Below the pieces are notes generated by a model that saw only the letters and a list, made by a program, of their open reading frames with translations, was not told the DNA's origin and did no database searches. From the NCBI GenBank assembly GCA_036172665.1, contig CM069869.1, positions 2,356,001 through 2,420,000 of the forward strand: 64,000 nt of DNA, written 5' to 3'. The translations under genes were made by a program, and so were the position numbers. This document shows positions 45,309 through 55,506 of this stretch, one piece after another (the stretch's first letter is position 1; every line of letters starts with the position of its first letter). This stretch comes from Prosopocoilus inquinatus. Lineage: Eukaryota; Arthropoda; Insecta; Coleoptera; Lucanidae.

Positions 45309-46293
45309 TGTCACGCTAGGGGTGGTGCCTCCACCCTATCGCGGTAAGGGGGTAGCGGAGGGTTTCAGAAGGTAGAGCTTGAAACACAGTTATTTTATAA
45401 AAGTGGACACATTTTATTAATGTAAAATTTGATATGATGGGGTTTGTTCGTAATAATTCAAGATGGGTGGCTGCGATTCGGGTCGTCTGTGCGGCGATTG
45501 GCTCGATCTGGTGGCGACGGTATTCGACGGACGGTATGTTGTGGCGATGTCAAGGTCGGCTCTGGAACGAACGACCACGGTCATCTTCTGACTCTGGATT
45601 TTAAGCGCCTTCACCATGTCACGCTAAGGGTGATCGATTCCGGTATCTAGGCGCTTGCGATGGCTTCGACGGAGTAGATGCTAAATCTAGGGGCAGCAGC
45701 GACGACCATTGTGGGGCCGGATGAGTTGGCGACGGCAAGCAGGAGTGCGGCGATGGCTTCAGCTGGCTGATGCGGCTCCCCAGAACTGAAGTTGACCGGA
45801 ATGAGATCGGCAGCTTCTGGCTGGGCGTAGACGGCGGTGGCAGAGAGGCGTCTTCCGATCGGCGTCAGGATGCTGATGATCTTGGGATCAGCGTTCCGGG
45901 TGGCTCCCCTTCTTCGAGATGACAGATGTTGCCAATTCGGAATCGTTCCTAGGTCGACTGCGAGGGCGGCTGTCCTTCTTACAGTAGGCACTAAGCCTAC
46001 CGGAGTCGGGTTCGACTGGCGTACAAATTTTAATTCGCACATTTTATACGCAATTTTTGTTGATTCGCGCATTGCGACATTCGTAACATGTCCGGCGTTC
46101 AATTGTACTACCTACTTGCTGAAATCGTTTGCCCTACTTGTCGCGATGTTTTGTTTTGAAACAAGAACCGTGTTATATCGGGTTACCACACGCATTATGA
46201 TGACACTGTTGCCCTCGATTTCACAAGCCCGAGCTTTAATAACTTCTTTATATTATTTTTTTATGAAAAACTTGAAAAACTCCCATCGTGACA
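45309..46293. mobile_element. LTR-like element (985 bp) with TGTCACG/CGTGACA ends and ATAT flanks
   Basis: Begins TGTCACGCTAGG and ends CATCGTGACA, with ATAT on both sides (45305-45308 and 46294-46297). These are the same terminal heptamer and target as 17182-17562, but the interiors differ. The interior is much GC-richer than the surroundings (45430-46000). A 151-codon minus frame at 45647-46102 shows no domain I recognise. TCACGCTAAGGGTG recurs inside at 45619. Best read as a solo LTR of a second, related family. Confidence 0.5.
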
Positions 46294-46329
46294 ATATCTT
46301 TATCGACAACCCAGTACGGGGTTGCTTGT

Positions 46330-46830
46330 TAACATGCACCGTGTTTTTCTCCACTTGTTTTTTTTTTGCCTTCATGAACATTGTGCCTTGTGCGCTTCAT
46401 GCCATATTTTTTTCTGTAGATGTTAAGAATTTGTAAGCCGCGTGAGAGTACTAACCGCTAATGCGCCGATGTCCTTTTTCTATATCTATTTTTGACAGCC
46501 TAATGGGCTTGCTTGTTAAAAACGGACCGCCCTGTTCGTGTTAAAGAAACATACTATTTTTACTGAATTTGAAGATCTCCTCTCGTACGATATTTACGCT
46601 TGTGGAAGGGAATCCACAGATCACTTTTTTTTATTAATGCCTTCGCCTGTGACATACTGCTTCGGGTCAATCAGGGATACACTTTCCCGGCCGTGTGTCT
46701 TCCTTTACTCATGGGTTATGTAATATCTGCTGGATGGCGTCTCTAACTGTAAGAGCTGTTAAATCGCCCACAAACTGATACTGGGTCAAAAACTCGCAGC
46801 GCGCTCCCTTTGCTACCACGCAGCAAGAAA
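46330..46830 (+). repeat. Diverged dispersed repeat (family of 780-1345)
   Basis: See 780-1345 for the matched segments. This copy retains GGGTTATGTAATATCTGCTGG and CGCTCCCTTTGCTACCACG, corresponding to GGGTTGTGTAACATTTACTGG and CGCTCCTTTCGTTACCACG. Confidence 0.6.
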
Positions 46831-47071
46831 GCATCACAAAATGGACAAGAGGAAAAGAAAGAAAACTGAAATGGGGGCTTGGCTTACCGAAAATATCAAG
46901 GTTAGAGCAAGGATAATCGCAGGAGATCTAAGAACAGTACTAAGATCAAAAGATGTACCAACCGTGCGGAAACTTCTGAGAACGCATTTTGGGCTATAAT
47001 TCTTAGTAAATCATCTACCGGACAAGAATATCGTCTTTCAGGGCTGGCTCATGGGTTAAAAAGAATAGATT

Positions 47072-48059
47072 CCCAAGCAGCAAGGTGTCGTCTTTTTCAC
47101 GTCAAAAACTGGTCATCGTTTACGTCGAATGACCAATGTCAATGACGTATTAAAGACGTAAAAATGACGTGCAAATGTCACAGCCCGGCGACGTCATTTT
47201 TGTACGTCAAATAGTCGTGTATTTCTGACGTCATTTTTAATTGTATTATCTATGACGCATAAGTAACCAAAAACTAAATCATATTTTAATTTTTATTCAA
47301 ATATCTGTACATATGTATACATATACCTACGAACAATAACTAAATAATATTTTAAATAAATTCATACATATTTTTTAAGATTACAAATAAAAATAACTTA
47401 AAAAGCTATTACTAAACAGTTTGATTCTACTCTATAGTGAAATAAAACTATTGAATTAAGTGTTCAAGTCCTTTCACGAAGACCGTTAAAATATGAATAT
47501 AACAGGTTATGAAATATGAGTTACCAATACCTACCTTCTTTACACAGTTTGCTAATAACTAAAACAATAAATACCTAAAGCCAGTACACGTACAAGTAGA
47601 ATATACTTTAGTTAGCTAATACATAATAAATTAACGCTCAAAAACAAATCGCACTAAACTTAAGCACCACGGGCACTACGATTACGATACGCAAGAACAA
47701 TGCCCCAATGTCGAGTGTCGGCGCATGCGTCGCATACCCCGTAATACGTGGAAGTCTAGTAAATTTCTTATGTAGTAAAATGGTATTAATTAATAAATTC
47801 AATCATATTTATAATTTATACTTTCCTACAAAATCTAATATCTTGTCAAATCTATAACTAAATTTATTATCGAAACGAAACTTTTAAAAATAGTGTCAAA
47901 TTTATGTTATTAATGTGACGTTCTATTCACGTGATTTATAAACGTCAAATTTTAAACAAAATTTTTATGAAAAAATGACGTTTAAAACTGGTCATTCGAC
48001 GTCCTTAACCAATTTTGACCCAATAATGACGTGATAAAAACGACTGCTTGCTGCTTGGG
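47072..48059. mobile_element. Non-coding DNA element (988 bp) with CCCAAGCAGCAAG inverted ends
   Basis: Left end CCCAAGCAGCAAGGTGTCG, right end CGACTGCTTGCTGCTTGGG, an inverted terminus of at least 13 bp with looser pairing inward (TTTTTCACGTCA against TGACGTGATAAA). Both subterminal regions are dense in ACGTCA/TGACGT, at least 12 occurrences including TGACGTCA-like palindromes. The AT-rich middle has no coding frame. A TT may flank each end. It is probably a non-autonomous cut-and-paste element of unidentified superfamily. Confidence 0.7.
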
Positions 48060-48073
48060 TTGGTAGTTACAAC

Positions 48074-48085
48074 TTATTAATTATA
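48074..48085. repeat. Target-site duplication, left copy (retrozyme copy 2)
   Basis: TTATTAATTATA, perfectly repeated at 48267-48278. Confidence 0.8.
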
Positions 48086-48266
48086 AACATATAAAATAGC
48101 GACATCTTACTATCGCTTTTTGACCTAACATTGCAGTAGGATAGACAAATTGAAGCGGGATTTGCTCCTAATGAAGAAGCCCCAAGCAGGGCTGAAACAG
48201 CTGTCCAGAGGCTGCTCGAGGTTCTCACTGCAATCAAAAACGATTTGCACAAAATTTTTCTAAAAT
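48086..48266. mobile_element. Retrozyme-like hammerhead element, copy 2 (181 bp, short)
   Basis: Minus-oriented start (AACATATAAAATAGCGACAT) through TTTGCTCCTAAT, then an abrupt switch to plus-oriented sequence from GAAGAAGCCCCAAGCAGG to CACAAAATTTTTCT. It shares both outer ends with copies 1 and 3, lacks most of the interior, and is flanked by perfect 12-bp direct repeats. Confidence 0.8.
48172..48218 (+). ncRNA. Truncated hammerhead ribozyme (retrozyme copy 2)
   Basis: TGAAGA, AGCCC/GGGCT stem II, GAAAC and GTC are present. The inversion junction has removed the first C of the core and the 5' side of stem I, so it cannot fold as a full ribozyme. Confidence 0.75.
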
Positions 48267-48278
48267 TTATTAATTATA

Positions 48279-49016
48279 GGTATTAAAATCGTATTTGTGC
48301 TTTTTATTTTCCACAGAATTTGATAACATACCAAATGTTTGGTGTAGGTATTGTAAACAGATTCACAAGCAAAACCCCTAAGCGTAACCTACTTTTCTGT
48401 AATGAATTGTCCTCGACCTCAGGATAACTTGAAAGGGCAACGGCTAAAATATAAGGCAGACACTTCTGTCTCCTCATTTCCGGCGAGATTTTTTTTAATA
48501 TTACGTCCGTTAATTACCCTTAAAAGGCTCTTTTCGTTCACGAAATTTAATTCCGAACGGAGCTCGCAATTCAAAGTACGTTTTACAAAAAAAAAAAAAG
48601 TTCTTCGCTCCTCAATTCGTACCGAAACTGAAAACCTTTGCTAGCATAAAGCGATGATGTACATACACGTTCACATGAAAGCGACAAAGGAACACCGCAA
48701 ACATATTACATCGTCGCATAATTGTGTGTGCATTATGGGGGTGCATGTTCTACATGAGGGGAACGAAGGGGGCCACAGCTTGCATGCAAAGCGGCGATAG
48801 TTTTGACATGCAAGACCTTTCGGTTCACGTTCACGTGTTGTACCTCTCCAGGCTATTAAACTTTTAGTTTTACGAGGGTTGTCCGACATAGAGACCGAGA
48901 GGTCGACGGTGAATGGAGTTAATCGGGCTTTATAAAATATTGATCTGGTAAAGTGGCGTGGAAAGTACGTGTCTTTCCAAGTGTCACGACTTGACGAAGC
49001 CGTTGGTGCTGTCACA
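48279..49016. other. Unassigned sequence
   Basis: Nothing recognised. A 137-codon minus frame (48671-49084) has no identifiable domain. Confidence 0.4.
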
Positions 49017-49300
49017 ATTATGGAGTTTGATTGGAAAAGTTTCTTTCGGAAAGGATTTGAAAATTTATGTATTAAATTTATCAACTCATCAACATAGCCT
49101 AATTAACTTGATGAAAATGGTTAATAAAATCAAAACGAATAACTTGATGGCAGTGTTTGCATGATGACATAGCCACACCAGGTCAGACCAGAAAAGAAAA
49201 CTGGGAAGAGTAAGTAAGCCCTTGGAGCTAAAGCTAGAAAAGCCGACTTGACAAGTAACGAAACTAAAACGAAATGTATGCACGAAAGCAAGTTGGAACA
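49017..49300 (+). repeat. Dispersed repeat, partner at 41735-42005
   Basis: Colinear with the other copy on the same strand, about 80% identical by eye. See that entry for matched segments. Confidence 0.75.
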
Positions 49301-50020
49301 AGAAAGAATCACAATGTGTTCTAGAAATAAAAAAGGACAGCAGAAAAAGAAAGAAAACTGAAAGGGTACAAGGATTTCCTTATCTAGAAGCTCGGCTCAC
49401 TTAAAATGTCAAGGTTATATACGTAGGAGGGAAGGGCCTCTCCCGTAATTACTTTCGGCCGAGCCGGTGGTGTGAACATTATTGTTCCAATTTTATGCAA
49501 ACCGACTCCGTTTTGGGAATCTCTTTGCGTTAATTTTGTTGGGCGAGTGTCTTCGACAAGCTGTTTATACGACATGTTTTCTTCACGTGCTATCATGACG
49601 ACTCTTAGTGCATGTCGTATTTGTTCCAGGCTTTCACAGATAGTTTTTTTTTACCATAAGTTTAATCCTTAGCGTATACCGTCAACTTTCATTGCTGACT
49701 TTCACTGAGTCACTTTATTGTCAACTTTCGTCAACTCTCAAAGTCAAATTCCATCCCGTCGGGTACGTCGTGAAAACCTTTGAATTCCGCAGTTACACCT
49801 ACTGTCCTCGACGCCAGAAGTGGTCATACTGGGCTTGGCAGGGACTTCAATTGCTCGCTAGAAGGACGCACATGGTTCACTACAAGGATTGACGTTTCGC
49901 TAACCTCACCCCGGCTAATTATTTGTTGACATTTAAATTTCCTTCCTGTTCTGTATGACTGTATACACATTTTAAAATAAAATACGTGCGGCTGCTTCGA
50001 AACTTGTTTATTAACTCAAC
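49301..50020. other. Unassigned sequence
   Basis: AAAGAAAGAAAACTGAAA near 49345 and TCAAGGTTA near 49410 also occur near 46855 and 46897, hinting at a further shared repeat scrap. Nothing else seen. Confidence 0.35.
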
Positions 50021-50032
50021 ATAAAATTTTAC

Positions 50033-50379
50033 ATATAAAATAGCGACATCTTACTATCGCTTTTTGACCTAACATTGCAGTAGGATAGACAAATTGAAGC
50101 GGGATTTGCTCCCAGTAAGTCCCCCATGCAAGGCGGCCATGCTTGCCGTCAAAGCATAATGAAAGATTTTAGAAAAATGTTGTGCAAATCGTTTTTGATT
50201 GCAGTGAGAACCTCGAGCAGCCTCTGGACAGCTGTTTCAGCCCTGCTTGGGGCTTTGCAGTGGGAATGTCGAGCTACGTTTCTGCTGAAGAAGCCCCAAG
50301 CAGGGCTGAAACAGCTGTCCAGAGGCTGCTCGAGGTTCTCACTGCAATCAAAAACGATTTGCACAAAATTTTTCTAATA
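50033..50379. mobile_element. Retrozyme-like hammerhead element, copy 3 (347 bp)
   Basis: A minus-oriented segment (50033 to about 50256, ending CTGCTTGGGGCTT) switches to plus orientation at TGCAGTGGGAATGTCGAG and runs to CACAAAATTTTTCTAAT, so the two halves form a long inverted repeat. It is flanked by A(T/C)AAAATTTTAC at 50021-50032 and 50380-50391. The switch point TGCAGTGG is the same as in copy 1. Confidence 0.8.
50270..50332 (+). ncRNA. Type I hammerhead ribozyme, intact motif (retrozyme copy 3)
   Basis: CGAGC, TACG, TTTCTG, CTGAAGA, AGCCC-CAAGCA-GGGCT, GAAAC, AGCT, GTC, CAGAGG, CT, GCTCG. Stem I pairs CGAGC with GCTCG and TTTCTG with CAGAGG around an internal loop. The predicted cut follows C at 50319. 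Confidence 0.88.
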
Positions 50380-50391
50380 ACAAAATTTTAC

Positions 50392-50979
50392 CTTTGTAAC
50401 AAAAACATAGGTGCGTGTAAAAAGGAAAGACAAAATAAACTGGCATTCAGAAATACAATTATACCTACTCAATAACATACTTAACACTTCCCCGTCGCGT
50501 TGTGATTCAAATTCTTTTTAACCTTGCATTGTCGTTTATTATTGAATTAATTTAATTTCACAATATTTTGGACAAATATACATTGTCGACTTATTTTAAG
50601 TGTGACAGGTGAGTCCTTCAGACTTTGTTTCATTTAAATTTCGGTAATAGTTACTTTTGTGCGGTTATACACGTTTGTAATGAATTTGTAAAGTTTGTTG
50701 GCATTTCAGAAACCAACGTTGTTAATTTATTTCTGTCATGTATTCTTAAAAATCGACACGCACCGTAAATTGGTTGCGATACAGAACAAAATAATACTAA
50801 CTTACTTCTCTTTTATATTTTTTTTTGGAAAAAGTCACTATCTAAGTTAAGTGTGGGCAAAAAATCGATTTTCTCGTTGAATCGATTCGATTTTGATATT
50901 TTGTTTCTGTTACTTTCAAATCGGTTAATCGAGTCGGTTGCGCTCCATCTGCGATGGTAGTTTCGTCTTGCTCAAATCT
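50392..50979. other. Unassigned AT-rich sequence
   Basis: Nothing recognised. Confidence 0.4.
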
Positions 50980-52330
50980 CTACGGAGAAGCTTCACCATA
51001 CAGAATTAAGTTTGACAAAGCTATCGATTGATGGAGATTTACAACCATTTCCGAGATACGGACTTTTTTCTGTGAGTAAAATTCTTGGACATGGTTCCAT
51101 GGTTCTCATCAATAAATTAAGTGTGAAAACCCCCTGAGGATAGCTCTTTTTCCATAGATCTGGACATGGCGACACTATCGTCGGCGAAAACCTCTTACTT
51201 TTCTTTCTAAAACCATCCTCCAGGTACAGACACGTTTTTTTTTTAATAAAAGTAAGTTTGACAAATTTGGGGGATATAGCTTTTCTATACGAAGCTATCG
51301 ATCGATGGAGATTTACAACCGTTCTCGAGATACAGGTTTTTCGTCTGTGATGTGAAATTCATGAACACGGTTACATGGTTTTTATCAATAAATTAAATGT
51401 GAGAACCACCTAGGGATAGCTCTTTTCTTTCTTTTCTTTTCTTACTTTCCTTTCGAAAACCGCCCTCATTAGTTTTTTTTTTTTTGTAAAAAAATGATTT
51501 AATAGTTTTTCCAATGCGCTAACAAACGGGAAAGATTCCGGGGATAGCTTTTTTTCCACGGACGTGGACATGATGATGCTAACCGCGAAGACCTTCCTGC
51601 GCTTCTCATGGAAAACCAACCTGAAGGTACTGTCATGTTTTTCTGTTGTTTTCTAATTAAAGTAAGCAAGCCGAACAAATTTAGGGGGGTACAGCTTCTC
51701 CTTGCAAAACTGGGCACTCCGAAGCTACAACTGACTGGAGGTCACTATTTACGACAGCTTTCGAGATAGGCGTAGCATTTTTCGTCGTACGAAATTGTTG
51801 GGCGTCGTTACAATACGTATTTTTTTTTCAATAAGCGTGATAGCTCTTTGCCCAGAAATTTGGGGTATAATGATGACGAAGCTAATATTGAAGACTGCAT
51901 GCAGTTCACTATTTGCGACCGTTTCACGACGTAGCTCGGACTACAAAATTGCTGGGGATGGTTACATATCGTTTTAAATAAGTTTGCAAATGTGAAAAGC
52001 GCGGAGGATAGCTCATTTCTCCGTAGATCTGGTGACGGGCATGGTGACGCCGACCACAAAGACCTTACTTTCTTTCATTTTTAAAACGGTTCCCAAAGTA
52101 CAGGCACTATTTTCTCCTTTATATTAAAAGTAAAACAAGCTTGAAAAAATTGAGGTCATAGCTTCTCTGTGCAGAATTGAGCGCGATGAAACCAAGCTAT
52201 GCTATTTATAATCGTTCTCGAGGTACTCATAGGCTTTTCTATTATAATTTATTGAAGTAACTCAATTTGAAAAGTTCAAGCCATAGCTGCACGAAGCTAT
52301 TATTTAAGTTCGTTTTTTAGGGGAGTTTTT
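50980..52330 (+). repeat. Degenerate tandem array, period about 300 bp
   Basis: GAAGCTATCGATCGATGGAG with ATTTACAACCGTTCTCGAGA (51290-51335) matches AAAGCTATCGATTGATGGAG with ATTTACAACCATTTCCGAGA (51017-51058). GATAGCTCTTTT recurs near 51138 and 51413, and weaker near 51543, 51839 and 52009. AGTAAG(T/C)(T/A)(T/A)G(A/C)C-AAATTT recurs near 51253 and 51661. Copies decay towards the right. The small frames within it are not genes. Confidence 0.75.
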
Positions 52331-53031
52331 GTAATACGACTGGCATTCATACCCCAAGCAAAGCTTGATTTGAGGACCTTAAGCCATAACTTTGCTCTGT
52401 TTGTTTAGGTATGGCGCGAAGCTAATGCCAGTGGTGACGAAGCTATTATTTAAGTTCGTTTTCAAACATTTTCTTCTCGTAATGAGAATTTTGTTCGGAT
52501 GGTTTAAATGCACTAAGAAAAAAAAAGATGGATGGACCATGAATAACAAAGAAAAGAAAAACAAATTGTGATCCTAAGGTGTTAAAGAAAATATTTGGAG
52601 GAAGAAGAATAGGTGATATATAGAACAACGAACAGGTTAAACAACTATTCGGAGAGCCAACTATTCGTGAGATTATAAAGACTAAGGTGGTTAGGGCACA
52701 AGAAGACAAACAAAAAACTGTAAGGATTCAAAATTCTTAATGGTAAGGCAATCACAAAAAATAATTTAATCTTATTTAACGTTCCTCTCCGAGTGAAAGA
52801 TTTAATTTAAGACTTTTGCGATGCCAGCGCGTCTATTCAACTTCGGTTTCCTGTTTGTTAGAGGGAGTCGGAATTTAGATTTGCATCGTTTAGAGCTCCG
52901 TTGCATATCCTTGATGGAAAATTCTCGTCCATCTTTTGAATCGACAGTAGCGCGCAGCAAGCCGAACCGTTGTCACATGTAACTCGACTCATATTTTACT
53001 TACAATCAGTACATGATATCTCACAAAGATG
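52331..53031. other. Unassigned sequence
   Basis: GCGAAGCTA and GAAGCTATTATTTAAGTTCG recur near 52297 and 52438 as a further small duplication. No gene recognised. Confidence 0.35.
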
Positions 53032-53313
53032 TTATGTTACTTTGGGCTTAAGAAAGCTACGGAAAGAAGTAAGGACACGTTGTTCGAATGCCTCCATAAA
53101 GATGTTTGCTACTATTGGGGAGAGGGGGGAACCTGACACTTGTTCGTAACATTGATCACGAAACATGAAATAAGTTGAGGTTAAACAATATTCTATTAAA
53201 GGAATTAAGTCCTTGGGTTGCTGGATGATTGTAACAAGAGAAAATGAAATATTATTGGCCTTCCCGCTATAAGTTGCTGGAAAAAGTACAGGAATTTTCT
53301 TCACAATGTACAA
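53032..53313 (-). pseudogene. Penelope-like reverse transcriptase fragment
   Basis: The minus frame contains KDLIPLIEYCLTSTYFMF, then RDQCYEQVSGSPLSPIVANI and FMEAFEQRVL. CL-T-YF-F, YEQ, GSPLSP-(I/V)AN and (M)E-FE are diagnostic of PLE reverse transcriptases. About four residues usually seen before GSPLSP (G-x-A-M type) are missing, and the fragment stops before the catalytic DD block, so it is inactive. It would have copied PLE RNA and, by inference, non-autonomous partners. The first residues (MYIVKKIPVLF) do not look PLE-derived. Confidence 0.78.
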
Positions 53314-53342
53314 TAAGTCCTAATTAAGTCCGATTATGGCAT

Positions 53343-53396
53343 CCAACAGAAAAATAGTTACACTCACAACCAACAGAAAAATAGTTACACTCACAA
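53343..53396 (+). repeat. Perfect 27-bp tandem duplication
   Basis: CCAACAGAAAAATAGTTACA and the seven bases after it occur twice without mismatch (53343-53369, 53370-53396), next to the PLE fragment. Confidence 0.9.
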
Positions 53397-54814
53397 CCAA
53401 CGATCAATCACAATTTTGTCAACAGACTTGATTTCGATGGAGAGCTTGCGCAGAATGACGCCTTGACGACATAAAGAGTAACCAATAGAAGAAAAGTATT
53501 AAAATTTTAGTTAAATCATTCTAGTTCTAAGTACTTCCAAATATTTTGAAATAATTACAAGAAAATGCAATAACTCAAAGAGTTATTGAAACGTTATTCA
53601 ATCTTTGATGAAAGCAAACAAATATCTACTGTAAATACTGAGGTGAAAAATATCAAATTCATAATGCTTTTACCTCTAACATTTTTATGTATTAAATTAA
53701 AATCGATTAATGTAGAGGGGCCCTCGCCTTGCTTATTATCGGGTAGGTCGTTAATGACGTCTGTTAAAAGGGTTTCGTATCAAAGGTCACACTCGACATT
53801 TCCACGCGAAGGAAGAACACCCAAAGCATTCTCTGTGTTTCGTATTTATTGAAACACGGCCTTAATTAAGTTGCCAAATAACAAACCGAGACGGACAACT
53901 TCAAAAGACTTCGCCGGCCTCCTGAATCAGAATTCGGCGCTCCTTTCTATTAATTTAATATATTCGGAATTTTGCCCGACAGCGGGCAGTCCGGCACGAA
54001 CTCGATTCGAACTTTCCGATCTGAAACTTCGCTAATGAACAACAACACTCCTTAGCATCCTGCAGATTATTCACGTTTTCAGTCGATGTAGAGGGCCGAG
54101 GAGTTAAAAAAAGGGAGCTTAAGATATGCACTGTGGGGGAGAATAATAAGTTGGGAAAATAACGCGGAGGAAAAAGTCTAAATGGGGATTTAGTGGTTGT
54201 TTTTTTTTTTTGATGCCTACTTTAAATCCGCTTAATTCTTCACGTGGCTGCTGTTTTCAGGTAGGTACTTTCGTTAATGAACTCCTGCTTGGAAAAAGTT
54301 TTTAATTTAGAAAGCAGCATTAGAATCTGTGTATTTTTTTCTAAGGCGAAATAAAAGTCAAGGTCATCGTGCATTAGCAGTTTCTTTTATAATTCCACAT
54401 TCAATCTGAAATTTTATTATTCAGTTTATTACTCTTTCAACTCCGACGAGTTATTTGTCTTCATTCTTTTAAAAAAGACATGAATTTTAGATTGCTCCGG
54501 AATTATACGGTCGCCTTGATGACAGGCATTAAGTCTAAAGAAGAAAAAGAAGGAGTGCAATTTCCACTCGTTCCGTTATAGATCACCTTACGTTCTGTTC
54601 TTAAAATGTTGTTTTTCTGCAACAGAAAGAGGAATGAGGATTCATCCAAACAGAAGTGCCATTCATCGTCGAACTCAATGGCTCAATGGCAAAAAGTAAT
54701 TGTGTGTGTGGAGTTCCGTCCGTCACTTAGCAACCGAGGAAGCAACGTCACGGCGAATGTCAATAAAATTGACAGAAATCTGAAGATGTCATGGTGACAG
54801 CTACCTCAACATCA
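53397..54814. other. Unassigned sequence
   Basis: No gene recognised. Confidence 0.4.
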
Positions 54815-55504
54815 CCTTTTCTTCTTTCTTCTTCTTCTTTTTATTATAGCAATTGGTTATAAAACCATGGGCCAGACTCTTAAGTTGGTATGACTGTTAT
54901 TTGTTTTCATTCATTCATAAGTTAATTTTTGATTGAATTAAAAAAAGAATTATTAGTTTAATCCTGTCTAAATTTAAATTTGATAAAATATAAGGAACAC
55001 TTAAAGGTGCAACCAATTTACTATTAATAAGCTTGATATATAACTGATTAGAATTTTGTATGTTATTCGGACATTGAAATAAAATGTGGTCTAAGTCCCC
55101 CACACTGCCACAAGAACAATAGGGAGAATCAATGACACGTATCTTATGCAAGTGAATTTGAGAAAGACAATGGTTGAAACGCATTCTGCAAATTGTTGTG
55201 ATTGCTTTTCTTGGTATTGTAAAAGATTTAAACCAAGGTTCGAAAGATACCTTGGAAGTAATTTTAAAGTACCATTTGGCTTTTGTTCTTGTGAATATTT
55301 CCCAATCCTTTTGCCAATCAGTTAAAATTTCTTTTCTCACCGAAATATATAAATCATTGCATATAGGTTTCACTGAATTTAATAACTGTCCTGATGAATC
55401 ACCTCGTCTTGCAAGCACATCAGCTCTTTCATTACCCACTATGCCTTTGTGACCAGGAATCCAAACGAAATCTATCTCGTAATCAACTTTGATAACTATC
55501 ATAG
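54815..55504 (-). pseudogene. LINE 3' end with RNase H domain and A-rich tail
   Basis: The minus frame 55502-54915 reads IDFVWIPGHKGIVGNERAD and VLARRGDS, the C-terminal half of a LINE RNase H with the conserved HxG and NE-AD residues. A basic linker and CSCGSVGDLDHILFQCP (a C-C-H-C knuckle) follow, then an end at SKINL. Downstream a 3' tail of AAAAAGAAGAAGAAG type is seen at 54815-54850. This organisation occurs in I- and R1/Loa-like LINEs. Everything upstream of the RNase H is missing, and the frame is cut exactly at the mariner-like element. No LINE sequence was seen on the far side of it. Confidence 0.75.
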
Positions 55505-55506
55505 TA

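Noticed and set aside
45647..46102. 151-codon minus-strand frame as a gene
   Set aside because: It lies inside the ATAT-flanked LTR-like element, has no domain signature and is overlapped by an equally long frame on the other strand, as expected for GC-rich non-coding DNA.
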